From Mesorhizobium sp. AR10 (GTDB lineage: Bacteria; Pseudomonadota; Alphaproteobacteria; Rhizobiales; Rhizobiaceae), in NCBI RefSeq assembly GCF_024746795.1, contig NZ_CP080524.1:4752001-4816000 (forward strand): a DNA stretch of 64,000 bases, given 5' to 3'. Below, piece by piece: positions 7,665 to 16,426 of the stretch; positions within the stretch are counted from its first letter, which is position 1, and the number at the start of each line of letters is the position of its first letter. The translations under genes and the position numbers were made by a program. Under the pieces are notes generated by a model. That model was not told the DNA's origin and made no database searches. It worked only from the letters and a program-made list of their open reading frames with translations.

Positions 7665-10600
7665 ATGACTTCTTTCAACCTCTCCGACTGGGCCATCCGG
7701 CACCGCAGCTTCGTCGTGTACCTGATGGTGGTTGCGGCGATTGCCGGTCTTTGGGCATACTCCTCGCTGGGGCGGGAAGAAGACCCGCCCTTCACCATCA
7801 AGACCATGGTGATCAAGACGATGTGGCCCGGCGCCGACACCAACGACACCGTCGAGCAGGTCACCGACCGCATAGAGAAGAAGCTCGAAGAGCTTCCCAA
7901 CCTCGACTACGTCAAGAGCTACACCAAGCCGGGCGAATCCGTGGTGTTCGTCAATTTGAAGGACACGGTCGGCGCCGCCGACGTGCTGCCGCTCTGGTAC
8001 CAGGTCCGCAAGAAGATGGACGACATCAAGTCGACCATGCCTTCGGGCGTCCAGGGCCCCTTCTACAATGACGAGTTCGGCGACACCTATTCGCTGATCT
8101 ACGCGCTGAATTCGGACGGCTTGAGCCATCGCCAGCTGAAGGATCTGGCGAGCGGGCTGCGCGCCGATTTCCTGCGCGTGCCTGACGTCGCCAAGGTCGA
8201 TCTGGTCGGCCAGCAGGACGAGAAGATCTATCTGGAATTCTCGACGCAGAAGGTCGCCGCCCTTGGCCTCGATGTCGGCTCGCTGTCGCAGGCGCTGCAG
8301 GCGCAGAACGCGCTGACGCCGAGCGGCACGGTCGATGCCGGTCCCGAGCGCATCGCCATCCGCGTCACCGGCGAGTTCACCTCCGAAGACAGCCTGAAGG
8401 CGATCAATTTCTATGCCAACGGCCACTACTTCCGCCTGGGCGATGTCGCCGAGGTCAAGCGCAGCTACTCCGACCCGGCGCAGCCTCTGTTCCGCTTCAA
8501 CGGCGAGCCGGCGATCGGCATCGCCATAGCGATGACATCGGGCGGCGACGCGCTGGCGCTTGGCGAGCACGTCAAGGACAAGGTCGCCGAGATGGAACGT
8601 GAATTGCCGGCCGGCGTCGACCTGCGCCTGGTCGCCGACCAGTCGCATGTGGTCGAGGAGTCCGTCGGTGAATTCACCAAGAGCCTCGGCGAAGCGATCG
8701 CCATCGTGCTCGCGGTTTCCTTCCTCGCGCTCGGCTGGCGGCCCGGCATCGTGGTGGCCGTCGCCATCCCGCTGGTGCTCGCCATCACCTTCGTGGCGAT
8801 GCAGTATTTCGGCATCTCCCTGCAGCGTATCTCGCTCGGCGCGCTGATCATCGCGCTCGGCCTGCTGGTCGACGACGCCATGATCGCCGTCGAGATGATG
8901 ATCTCCAAGATGGAGGAAGGGCACGACAAGATCACGGCCGCCACCTACGCCTACACATCGACGGCCTTTCCGATGCTGACGGGGACGCTGGTCACCATCG
9001 CCGGCTTCGTGCCGGTCGGCTTTGCCCAGAGCGGCGCCGGCGAATATTGCTTCTCCCTGTTTGCCGTGGTCGGTATCGCGCTGGTCGTTTCGTGGGTGGT
9101 CGCGGTGCTGTTCACGCCGCTCACCGGCGTGGCGATCCTGCCCGAGCGCCTCAAGAGCCATGGCGGCCATGGCTCTTCGCGCTTCTCGCGCGGCTTCCGC
9201 GCCATGCTCGACATGTCGATGCGGATGAAGTGGCTGGTGCTGGGCGGAACGGCTGGACTGTTTGCGCTGTCGGTCGTCGCCATGGGCCTGGTGCCGCAGG
9301 AATTCTTCCCGAAGTCGGACCGGCCGGAAGTGATGGTCGACCTGACGCTGCCACGCACCGCCTCGCTGCAGGCGACGCAAGCGACCGTCGAGCGCGTCGA
9401 GACGCTGCTGAAGGCCGATCCCGACATCGACCATTGGAGCTTCTATGTCGGCCAGGGCGCGGTGCGCTTCTACCTGCCGCTCGACGCACAGCTGGCCAAC
9501 GACTTCTTTGCCCAGGCAGTCGTCGTCACCAAGGGCCATGCCGTCAGGCAAGCGGTCATCGACCGGCTGGAAAAGGCGCTGTCGACCGGCTTCGACGACG
9601 TCATGAGCCGCGTCACCCCGCTCGAGCTCGGACCGCCGGTCGGCTGGCCGCTGAAGTTCCGCGTCAGCGGACCCGACGCCGAGCAGACCCGCGACATCGC
9701 GCAGCGCTTCGCGCAGGTGATCGGCGCCAACGCCAGCGTGCGCAACATCAACTACGACTGGAACGAGCCGGCCAAGGTCATCAAGGTCGAGGTCGACCAG
9801 GACCGGGCACGTGCGCTTGGCATCTCCTCGCAGCAATTGTCCGACACCATCAACTCGGTGCTGTCCGGTTCCAGGATCACGCAGATGCGCGACCGGACCT
9901 GGCTGGTCGATGTCGTGGCGCGGGTCATTCCGGAGGAGCGGGCCAGCATCGACACGCTGCGCACGCTGACGATCAGCACGGCCGGCGGACACCGGGTGCC
10001 GCTCGAGCAGGTGGCGAGGCTGTCTTACCAGACCGAGCCGCCGCTGATCTGGCGCCGCGGCCGCCTGCCGACGGTCACCGTCCAGGCCGACGTGGTGCCA
10101 GGGGCGGATGCGACTGCGGTTGTGAAGCAGCTCGAGGGCCCGATCGCCCGGTTCGAGGCCAGCCTGCCGACCGGCTATGATGTCGCCCTTGGCGGCGTCA
10201 TGGAGGACAGCGCCAAGGCGCAGGCCTCGATCTTCGTGGTGTTTCCGCTGATGCTGTTCATCATGATGACGGTGCTGATGGTGCAGCTGATGAGCATCCA
10301 GCGCCTCGTCCTGGTGCTGCTGACGGCGCCGCTGGCGTTGATCGGCGTGGCTGGCGCCCTGCTGATCTCGGGCGCGCCGATGGGCTTCGTCGCCATCCTC
10401 GGCGTGATGTCGCTGATCGGCATGGTGATCCGCAACTCAGTCATCCTGATCTCGCAGATCGACCAGCATATCGCCGGCGGCGAGGAGCCGTGGGCGGCGG
10501 TGATCAGCGCCACCGAGCACCGGCTGCGGCCGATCCTGCTGACGGCGGCGGCCGCCATCCTCGGCATGATCCCGATCGCGCCGACCGTGTTCTGGGGGCC

Positions 10601-10766
10601 GATGGCCTATGCGGTGATGGGCGGGCTGGTGGTGGCGACAGCGCTGACGCTGGTCTTCCTGCCGACGCTCTACGTCACCTGGTTTCGCATCAAGGCGCCG
10701 GCAGAAACCGTCGCCGCGGCCGAACCGGTCGAGGCCATCGCCGAACCGCAACAGCTGGCCGCCTGA
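7665..10766 (+). CDS. RND efflux transporter, inner-membrane pump (AcrB/MexB-like superfamily)
   Basis: 1033 residues, the normal length for an HAE-type RND permease with twelve membrane segments and two large periplasmic loops. The first segment (SFVVYLMVVAAIAGLWAYSSLG) precedes porter loop 1. The proton-relay acidic pair is in GLLVDDAMIAVEMM of TM4, and the second half repeats the fold (MLFIMMTVLMVQLMSIQR onward). The N-terminus starts with a cytoplasmic amphipathic stretch, ATG at 7665 after GGGAGC. It completes the adaptor-monooxygenase-pump operon. The sequence belongs to the branch often labelled efflux RND transporter permease subunit without known drug specificity. Confidence 0.92.
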   Translation: MTSFNLSDWAIRHRSFVVYLMVVAAIAGLWAYSSLGREEDPPFTIKTMVIKTMWPGADTNDTVEQVTDRIEKKLEELPNLDYVKSYTKPGESVVFVNLKDTVGAADVLPLWYQVRKKMDDIKSTMPSGVQGPFYNDEFGDTYSLIYALNSDGLSHRQLKDLASGLRADFLRVPDVAKVDLVGQQDEKIYLEFSTQKVAALGLDVGSLSQALQAQNALTPSGTVDAGPERIAIRVTGEFTSEDSLKAINFYANGHYFRLGDVAEVKRSYSDPAQPLFRFNGEPAIGIAIAMTSGGDALALGEHVKDKVAEMERELPAGVDLRLVADQSHVVEESVGEFTKSLGEAIAIVLAVSFLALGWRPGIVVAVAIPLVLAITFVAMQYFGISLQRISLGALIIALGLLVDDAMIAVEMMISKMEEGHDKITAATYAYTSTAFPMLTGTLVTIAGFVPVGFAQSGAGEYCFSLFAVVGIALVVSWVVAVLFTPLTGVAILPERLKSHGGHGSSRFSRGFRAMLDMSMRMKWLVLGGTAGLFALSVVAMGLVPQEFFPKSDRPEVMVDLTLPRTASLQATQATVERVETLLKADPDIDHWSFYVGQGAVRFYLPLDAQLANDFFAQAVVVTKGHAVRQAVIDRLEKALSTGFDDVMSRVTPLELGPPVGWPLKFRVSGPDAEQTRDIAQRFAQVIGANASVRNINYDWNEPAKVIKVEVDQDRARALGISSQQLSDTINSVLSGSRITQMRDRTWLVDVVARVIPEERASIDTLRTLTISTAGGHRVPLEQVARLSYQTEPPLIWRRGRLPTVTVQADVVPGADATAVVKQLEGPIARFEASLPTGYDVALGGVMEDSAKAQASIFVVFPLMLFIMMTVLMVQLMSIQRLVLVLLTAPLALIGVAGALLISGAPMGFVAILGVMSLIGMVIRNSVILISQIDQHIAGGEEPWAAVISATEHRLRPILLTAAAAILGMIPIAPTVFWGPMAYAVMGGLVVATALTLVFLPTLYVTWFRIKAPAETVAAAEPVEAIAEPQQLAA

Positions 10767-10844
10767 GGCGTCCGGCATCCCGGCAAAGCAAGGCGGGCGA
10801 CCGCCTTCGCAGTCGCCTGAAACTCAACTGAAAGGAATTGAAAA

Positions 10845-11255
10845 ATGTCGCCTACATTGGGAAATCTTCTCATCCGCTTCAATGCCGGCTTCCTGATCCT
10901 CGCATCGGCAGGCGGCCTGGCCACCGACATCGCCGGCTCGTTCTTCGGCAGCGGCGCCGAGGCCACCTTGCTCGCCGACGCGCCGGGCGCCGGCATCGGC
11001 TTCATCGAGGCGCACGGCCTGGCCCTCATAATCGGGCTGACGATGTGGCGGGTCGCCTATTCGCGCAACTGGCATGCCTTCTTGGCAGCCGTCCATGTCC
11101 TGCTCGGAACCGCAAACCTCTTGTTCTGGCAGTTCTTCATCGCCGCCGACGTGCTCATCGTCGGCTACGTGACGACCGCGGCACATTTTCTGTTCGTGGT
11201 TGCCCACCTCGCGGCCCTGACGGGCGCTGCCCGTCTTGCCGCGCCATCCCGCTGA
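10845..11255 (+). CDS. Small four-helix membrane protein of unknown function
   Basis: 136 residues, with four hydrophobic segments at about 8-30, 47-65, 76-98 and 104-128. A good ribosome site (AAGGA, nine bases before ATG) precedes it. The layout resembles the DUF4345/DoxX-like group of small membrane proteins but I cannot assign a family with certainty. It follows the RND pump by 78 bases on the same strand and could be the end of that operon. Charged residues are few and lie at loop positions; no catalytic motif is seen. Confidence 0.7.
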   Translation: MSPTLGNLLIRFNAGFLILASAGGLATDIAGSFFGSGAEATLLADAPGAGIGFIEAHGLALIIGLTMWRVAYSRNWHAFLAAVHVLLGTANLLFWQFFIAADVLIVGYVTTAAHFLFVVAHLAALTGAARLAAPSR

Positions 11256-11284
11256 ACCTGGATCAAAGCTTAAGGAGAGAGAAC

Positions 11285-11617
11285 ATGCCTATGAAATCCA
11301 TGAAGAAAATCCGCTCGGCCGCAGCCCTGCTCGCCATCGGCCTCGCTGCCGTCGAAATCATCGGCAGCACGGTGCCGGTCCTGTCGCTGGTCGGCACGGC
11401 CGAGGCCCGGGTCGGCCAGCCCTGGACCCCGCGTAGCGCCGCCGGCGTTGCACGGCGAAACACGACATGGCGCGTGCTCAGGCACACCACGGCCTGGGTC
11501 GCTACGCTGCCCACCGGCTGTGTCCGCACCAAGGTCAACGGGTTTGCCGTCTGGCGTTGTGGCGGCACCTGCTACCGGGCCTATCAGGGGCGCTATATCG
11601 TCGTTGTCGTCGATTGA
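11285..11617 (+). CDS. Small exported protein with four cysteines, unknown function
   Basis: 110 residues starting at the ATG at 11285, preceded by AAGGAGAGAGAAC, an excellent ribosome site. An N-terminal basic stretch (MKSMKKIR) and hydrophobic region end in LVGTAEA-R, a likely signal-peptidase site near residue 40. The mature part is rich in Arg, Thr and Trp and carries cysteines in TGCVR, WRCGGTCYRAY. The pattern CGGTCYxxxxxGRY resembles short periplasmic proteins annotated as hypothetical in rhizobia. It sits 29 bases after the membrane-protein gene and may be cotranscribed with it. Confidence 0.65.
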   Translation: MPMKSMKKIRSAAALLAIGLAAVEIIGSTVPVLSLVGTAEARVGQPWTPRSAAGVARRNTTWRVLRHTTAWVATLPTGCVRTKVNGFAVWRCGGTCYRAYQGRYIVVVVD

Positions 11618-11664
11618 CCCGCCCCGGATTGGCCCGCTGTCGATTGCCCCTTCTGGGGCGCAGC

Positions 11665-13164
11665 CTAGGCGCCAAGCGCCAGCCGGATGCCTTCCGCCAG
11701 ATGCGCGGCGTCGTCCGGGCTCTCGAACGGCATGGCCTTGGTCGCATAGTCGATCGGCGAAAAATCGGGGTGGCCCTCGTTGATGAGGGTGGCCTGCCGG
11801 CGCGCTTCGTCCATCTCGCCGAGCTGGGCGTAGCAGGCGGCTAGCCGCGTCCGGATCCAGGGCGTCGGCCGTGTCGCAAGTTCCAGCGCCTCCGCCGCCG
11901 GCCGGTAGTCGCCCATCATGTACAGCGCCATCGAGCGGTCGAAATGATACCAGTGCGGGATCATCGGATCGATGCGGATGGCGCGCGCCAGCCAGCCCAG
12001 CGCCTCGAACGGGCGCCCGCGCATGGTCAGCACAAGGCCCATCTGCTCGATGCAGTCGGCATCGCAGGGATTGAGCTCGAGCGCGGTTCGCAGATGATGC
12101 TCGGCCGCGTCGTGCTCGCGCATGTAGAGGCGCACCAGCGACTGGATGCGATGTCCGGTCGCCTGATCGGGCGACAACGCCAGGCCCCTGGCGACGTGGT
12201 CACGCGCCTGGATCAGGTCGGCGTGGCTGGACTCTTCGAATTCGCCCTTCAGCGCACAAGTCAGGCCGACATAGATATGGGCCAGCCCGTAGGCCGGATC
12301 CTTGGCGACGGCCGCCTCGAAAAACGCCCGCGCGCCCTCGATGTCGGTCTGGGCGGGGTCGCGCACCAATGCCACGCCGCGCAGCACCAGTTCGTAGGCG
12401 GCAAGGCTGGTGACCGGTTTGCGCGATGCCTGCTGCAGGCCGGCATTGCTGACCCGCCTTGCCAGGCGCCCAACTATCTCCTCGACGATATCCTGCTGGA
12501 TGGCAGAAAAGCCGCTGTCGGCGGCTTGGTATCGATCGCCCCAGAGCTGGCTGGCATTGGTCGCGTCCACAAGGTTGACCGCGGCCAGTATCTGGTCTCC
12601 CTGCCGGCGCACCGAACCTTCGACGAGATAGTCGGCGCCGATGCGCGAGCGGATCTGCGGCCACTCCGAGCGCGCAAAGGAGGCGAAGGAGAAGCTGGAA
12701 TTGCGGGCCAGCACCGTGACCGTGCCGAAGCGCGCCAGGCCGTTGATGATATCCTCGGCAAAGCCGTCGACGATCGGATCGTCGGCCGGGTTGCCGCTTT
12801 CGTTGCGAAAGCGCAGCACCGCAACGATCGGCTGCGAGCCGATTTCGGGCGCCGCCTCGACCTCCGCCGCCAGCATGTAGCCGCGTTTCGACACCGTGCG
12901 CACGAGGTCGTCGCCCAGCACCTTGCGGATTTCGCGGATCGACTGCGTCAGTGAGTCCTCGGTGACGAAAACACCCGGCCACACCTCATCCATGATCTCC
13001 GACTTCGGCACGACTCGGCCCATGTGCCGGGCAAGCAGCGTCAGCACCGCATAGGCCTTCGGCCGCAGGAACGCCGGTCCGTCGGCATGGCGCAGCGTGC
13101 CCTTGCCGAGGTCGAGCGTGTAGCCGCCGAAGTGAAACACCTGATCGACCGTGGCGATCTCCAC
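11665..13164 (-). CDS. Winged-helix (OmpR/CadC-type) regulator with TolB-like and TPR domains
   Basis: 499 residues. Residues 8-100 form a Trans_reg_C winged helix (FGGYTLDLGKGTLRH through SKRGYML). Residues 110-240 match the adenylate-cyclase-associated domain common in rhizobia (IVAVLRFRNESGNP, FAEDIINGLARF, YLVEGSVRRQGDQI, QLWGDRY). The rest is tetratricopeptide repeats (for example HHLRTALELNPCDADCIEQMG). No cyclase catalytic domain or receiver domain is present, so this is a CadC-like DNA-binding protein that probably senses through the TPR or TolB-like part. It has no membrane helix. It is divergent from the nucleoside hydrolase gene, separated by 184 bases; a regulatory link is only inferred. 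Confidence 0.82.
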   Translation of the reverse strand: MEIATVDQVFHFGGYTLDLGKGTLRHADGPAFLRPKAYAVLTLLARHMGRVVPKSEIMDEVWPGVFVTEDSLTQSIREIRKVLGDDLVRTVSKRGYMLAAEVEAAPEIGSQPIVAVLRFRNESGNPADDPIVDGFAEDIINGLARFGTVTVLARNSSFSFASFARSEWPQIRSRIGADYLVEGSVRRQGDQILAAVNLVDATNASQLWGDRYQAADSGFSAIQQDIVEEIVGRLARRVSNAGLQQASRKPVTSLAAYELVLRGVALVRDPAQTDIEGARAFFEAAVAKDPAYGLAHIYVGLTCALKGEFEESSHADLIQARDHVARGLALSPDQATGHRIQSLVRLYMREHDAAEHHLRTALELNPCDADCIEQMGLVLTMRGRPFEALGWLARAIRIDPMIPHWYHFDRSMALYMMGDYRPAAEALELATRPTPWIRTRLAACYAQLGEMDEARRQATLINEGHPDFSPIDYATKAMPFESPDDAAHLAEGIRLALGA

Positions 13165-13348
13165 CGGGACCCTCCCCTGATAGCGTCATTGGACATGCGG
13201 CAGGGATGGTACGTCAAGAGCCGGTTGCGATCAGGACAGCGCGTCGGCGGAGCGGCGTGGCACTATGTCTGCCGAGGGCCAGAACCTTGACGGGGCAGGA
13301 ATGCCAGTCTCTTGTCCGACGGGCTCGGCCGACAAAAGAGGTGCCACC

Positions 13349-14278
13349 ATGGAAAAGATCATTTTGGACTGCGACCCCGGGCATGATGACGCGATCGCCA
13401 TCCTGCTTGCGGCAGGCAATCCGAAGATCGATCTCCTCGGCATCACCACGGTTTCGGGCAACCACAATGTCGAGAACACCACGCGCAACGCGCTTTCCGT
13501 ATGCACCGCCTATGGCATCAAGGTGCCGGTGGCGAAGGGCTCTCCAGGTCCGCTCCTCATCGACCAGGTGCTGGCCGTCGAGATCCATGGCGCTACCGGG
13601 CTCGACGGCCCCGTGCTGCCGCCGGCGTCGTTCGAGCTCGACAAGCGGCATGCCGTCGACTTCATCATCGACACCGTCATGGCGCATGAGCCGAAGACGA
13701 TCACGCTGGTGCCGGTCGGCCCCTACACCAACATCGCGCTCGCCGTGCGCAAGGATCCGCGCATCGTCAGCCACGTGAAGCGGGTCGTCGCGATGGGCGG
13801 AAGCTTTACGCGCGGCAACATCACGCCGGCGGCGGAGTTCAACGTCTATGCCGACCCGGAGGCCGCCGACGTGGTGTTCCGCGCCAATTGGGACGTGACC
13901 ATGGTGGGGCTCGACCTGACGCACCAGGCGCTGGCCACACCGGACCTGCAGGACCGGGTGCGCGCCGTCGGCGGCCCGATGGCCCAGTTCATTCTCGATA
14001 TCTGGGAGTTCATAGCGACCACGCATGGCGGCCTGCTGCAGATCGAGTATCCCGCCATCCATGACGCATGCTGCGTGGCGGCCATGATCGACCCGAGCGT
14101 CTTCACCACATTGAAGGCCGATATCCGCGTCGAGCTTGCGGGACGGTGGACCAAGGGCATGACGGTCTGCAATTTCGCAGAGATGGGCGGCATGCACCAT
14201 TTCGGTGGCACGGCGAGCGAGCAGGACCGACTTTCGTCACTCCGTGGCGATGAAGCTCGACCATGCGAAGTTTTGTGA
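13349..14278 (+). CDS. Inosine-uridine-type nucleoside hydrolase, 3' end frameshifted
   Basis: The enzyme hydrolyses N-ribosyl purines or pyrimidines to base and ribose using a bound Ca2+. The N-terminal signature DCDPGHDDAIAILLA (residues 7-21) supplies the calcium ligands; NVYADPEAADVVF and IHDACCVA are also typical. The ATG at 13349 has AGAGG upstream; an earlier in-frame start adds 28 unrelated residues. After about residue 290 the frame turns into unlikely sequence and stops at 14278, while the +1 frame continues with a normal family tail (TDFRHSVAMKLDHAKFCDLI...) to a stop at 14324. One base appears inserted, or two lost, between about 14205 and 14235. The tail carries a closing helix, so activity is doubtful if the shift is real. 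Confidence 0.85.
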   Translation: MEKIILDCDPGHDDAIAILLAAGNPKIDLLGITTVSGNHNVENTTRNALSVCTAYGIKVPVAKGSPGPLLIDQVLAVEIHGATGLDGPVLPPASFELDKRHAVDFIIDTVMAHEPKTITLVPVGPYTNIALAVRKDPRIVSHVKRVVAMGGSFTRGNITPAAEFNVYADPEAADVVFRANWDVTMVGLDLTHQALATPDLQDRVRAVGGPMAQFILDIWEFIATTHGGLLQIEYPAIHDACCVAAMIDPSVFTTLKADIRVELAGRWTKGMTVCNFAEMGGMHHFGGTASEQDRLSSLRGDEARPCEVL

Positions 14279-14532
14279 CCTGATTGTGGATGCGCTGGAG
14301 CGGTTGGTGAAGGCCAAGGGGTGACTCCCCGCTTCCGAACGAGCTCACCTCAGCCGCATCGGCGTATGCCCCGTGGCTATGGACGAATCCAATCATGCGC
14401 AATAAGGATGGGGGTATGGTCTGCTGCGGCGCTTTCGCGCTGAGGCAGGCGACGTTCGATCAATGACGCTGCGCCGGGCGCCTTTCGATGTGACGCCGCC
14501 CTGCAAAAGTGTCGACACCGGGGGATCTGGTC

Positions 14533-15414
14533 ATGAGCGACAACAAGCCGACCGTAGACGTTACCAAGGACTGGCAAGCATCGCAGGGCCAGAAGTCCGG
14601 CGCCACGCGCCTCCGGCTTTTCGCCGCGCTCTCGTGGCTTATTGCCATTGGCGGCGAGATCGCCGGCATTGTTTTGCTCTACCGGCACAAGTTCGACCAG
14701 GGAAACCTGCCGCTGCTGATCGGCATTCTGGTCGGGATCGCGATTTTCGCTATCGCCGGCAGCTTGCTTTGGAAGGCGGCCAACAGGAAGGATCCGGCCC
14801 GCGAATCCGAGACATTCCGGTTCTTCGTCCAGAACCAGCTCGGCGCGATCATCACGCTGATTGCCTTCCTGCCGCTGGTTCTGCTGATCCTCAACGACAA
14901 GAACATGGACCCGAAGAGCAAGAAAATTGCCGGCGGCGTCGGCGCTGTGCTGGCCGTGCTGGCGACGCTGATCGGGGTCAGCTATCAACCCCCATCGGTC
15001 GAGCAGTACACCCAGGACATGAACACGTGCGCGGAACAGATCAAGGCGGGGCAGCCGACCACAGCCTGTTCGCCCGAAGTTGCCGCCCAGGCGCAGGCGA
15101 TCGCCACCGACTCCACCACCGTGGCTGAGGCGACGAAGGACGCGGCACACCCCAATGGCCAGGATGTGGTCTACTGGATCGCACCGGAAAGCGGCGCCGC
15201 GAAGTCCGACACCGAGCACGTCTTCCACCTCTGCGCGGCCGTCAGCCCGCTGAAGGACAAGACCGTCAACAGCGGCTCGGTGACGGAAGCCTACGCCCAG
15301 AACGCCATCCGCATCACCAAGCAGATCGAGATGGAACAGAAGCAGTGCGGGTTCACGACGGCGGCGGCACCCGCGGCAGCGCCAGCGGCACCCGCGCCGG
15401 CGCCGGCGCAATAA
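14533..15414 (+). CDS. Membrane protein with three N-terminal helices and an Ala/Pro tail, unknown
   Basis: 293 residues. Hydrophobic helices lie at about 30-52 (LFAALSWLIAIGGEIAGIVLLY), 60-82 (LLIGILVGIAIFAIAGSLL), 106-122 and 132-152 (the last two around ITLIAFLPLVLLIL and GGVGAVLAVLATLIGVSY). A soluble domain with cysteine pairs (NTCAEQ, TACSPE, HLCAAV, QKQCGF) follows. The last 25 residues are almost only Ala and Pro. The ATG at 14533 lies behind GGGG and is preferred to a GTG eight codons earlier. No family is recognised. It stands alone between convergent neighbours. Confidence 0.72.
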   Translation: MSDNKPTVDVTKDWQASQGQKSGATRLRLFAALSWLIAIGGEIAGIVLLYRHKFDQGNLPLLIGILVGIAIFAIAGSLLWKAANRKDPARESETFRFFVQNQLGAIITLIAFLPLVLLILNDKNMDPKSKKIAGGVGAVLAVLATLIGVSYQPPSVEQYTQDMNTCAEQIKAGQPTTACSPEVAAQAQAIATDSTTVAEATKDAAHPNGQDVVYWIAPESGAAKSDTEHVFHLCAAVSPLKDKTVNSGSVTEAYAQNAIRITKQIEMEQKQCGFTTAAAPAAAPAAPAPAPAQ

Positions 15415-15516
15415 ATCCGATAGCGTGCTGGCGCGCCCAGCCGGGTGCGCCAGCAGCATGGCAGCAAAGGCGGCCTGGGCTTTGTCCGCTCATCGCAGCG
15501 GTGGGAGGAACCCGGC

Positions 15517-16164
15517 CTATAGCTTTCTGAAAAAGCCGGACAGAATGTTGGGACCCGCCTCGCCCGGCCGCAGCCTGATCCCGTCCTCGAAGCCATTCAG
15601 CGTCACGCATTCGAAGCCGTGATGCGCGAGCAGCGCCACCAGGGATTGCCGGTCGAAATGGTGCAGGTGCTCGTTGGGCAAGCGCATCCGCCACGTCCGG
15701 AACCACGCGTCGCCATCGGCGCCAAGCTCACGCCAGCGGCAATAGGGAACGGCGATGGCCAAATGGCGGGCCTGAAGGCGGGCAAGAAAACCAAGGTCAG
15801 GAATGTGCTCGAGCACGTCGAACATGGCGACGAGATCCCACGAGCCGGCAAGCGCCTCATCCCAATCGACAAAGCGGACCCCCTCGGGCAGCGGAAACCT
15901 GGTGATGTCGAAGCCGGCGCAGTCGGCAACCCCGGTAATCTTGGCGGCTTCGACGAATGTGCCGGTGCCATAGCCGATCTCCAGCACGGACCGGGGTATT
16001 TCGCCTGTGATCCCCAACACCCAGCCAAGCCGCTGATAGCCGAGCTTGATGGTCCGGTCGCTCAGATCCTCGTAGTAGGAAATGTACTGCTTGTCGTATG
16101 TGATCGGTGTGGCGTCGATCTGGTGGATCACGCCAAACCGGTCAAGTTCGTAATTGTCCAACAT
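15517..16164 (-). CDS. Class I SAM-dependent methyltransferase
   Basis: 215 residues with a seven-strand Rossmann methyltransferase core: motif I is SVLEIGYGTGTFVEAA (about residues 59-74), motif II is ADCAGFDITRF, and motif IV is WDLVAMFDVLEHIPD. The C-terminal part with CRWRELG, NEHLHHFDRQSLVALLAHHGFE resembles methyltransferases of the Methyltransf_23 group, used on small molecules or surface sugars. The N-terminal 45 residues (YDKQYISYYEDLSDRTIKLGYQRLGWV) may bind substrate. It faces the membrane protein gene convergently and marks the core side of the accessory island that starts beyond 16.2 kb. Confidence 0.8.
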   Translation of the reverse strand: MLDNYELDRFGVIHQIDATPITYDKQYISYYEDLSDRTIKLGYQRLGWVLGITGEIPRSVLEIGYGTGTFVEAAKITGVADCAGFDITRFPLPEGVRFVDWDEALAGSWDLVAMFDVLEHIPDLGFLARLQARHLAIAVPYCRWRELGADGDAWFRTWRMRLPNEHLHHFDRQSLVALLAHHGFECVTLNGFEDGIRLRPGEAGPNILSGFFRKL

Positions 16165-16403
16165 TGGCGTGCGCCCCCGGGGATTTTGAAGCCTTACATG
16201 GCGGAGCTAAACGCAAGGTAAGCGGCCGGTGGCACGCCAAATCTTGGTGCTATGAGGTTGCTGTTGGATGATCAATACGCTCTGGCTCAAACGGCCGAGA
16301 TGGAAGGCATGCCTGCTATCAGTTTCGGCCGTTCCATTCAGGCTTCCCAAACCGAATCCGGCGGCGACCAGATGGCCAGCCCTCCCAGGCTTGCTTTTTA
16401 GCG

Positions 16404-16425
16404 CTTACAACATTATTGTTGTAAG
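16404..16425. promoter_or_regulatory. Operator-like perfect inverted repeat before the island's first operon
   Basis: CTTACAACA and TGTTGTAAG are perfect 9-base arms with a TTAT spacer, ending one base before the ATG at 16427. Such a dyad at the translation start is typical of autoregulated toxin-antitoxin-like or defence operons. The XRE-type helix-turn-helix protein encoded by the second gene is the natural candidate to bind it. Confidence 0.7.
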
Positions 16426-16426
16426 C

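Noticed and set aside
7530..9992. An 820-codon minus-strand open frame under the RND pump
   Set aside because: It has no recognisable domain and the codon bias belongs to the plus-strand pump gene.
16319..16400. Minus-strand stretch resembling the 5' half of a leucine/serine-type tRNA (GGCTGGCCATCTGGTCGCC)
   Set aside because: No acceptor stem, anticodon arm or T-arm can be folded, so it was not called as a tRNA or attachment site. It remains possible as a degenerate remnant at the island edge.
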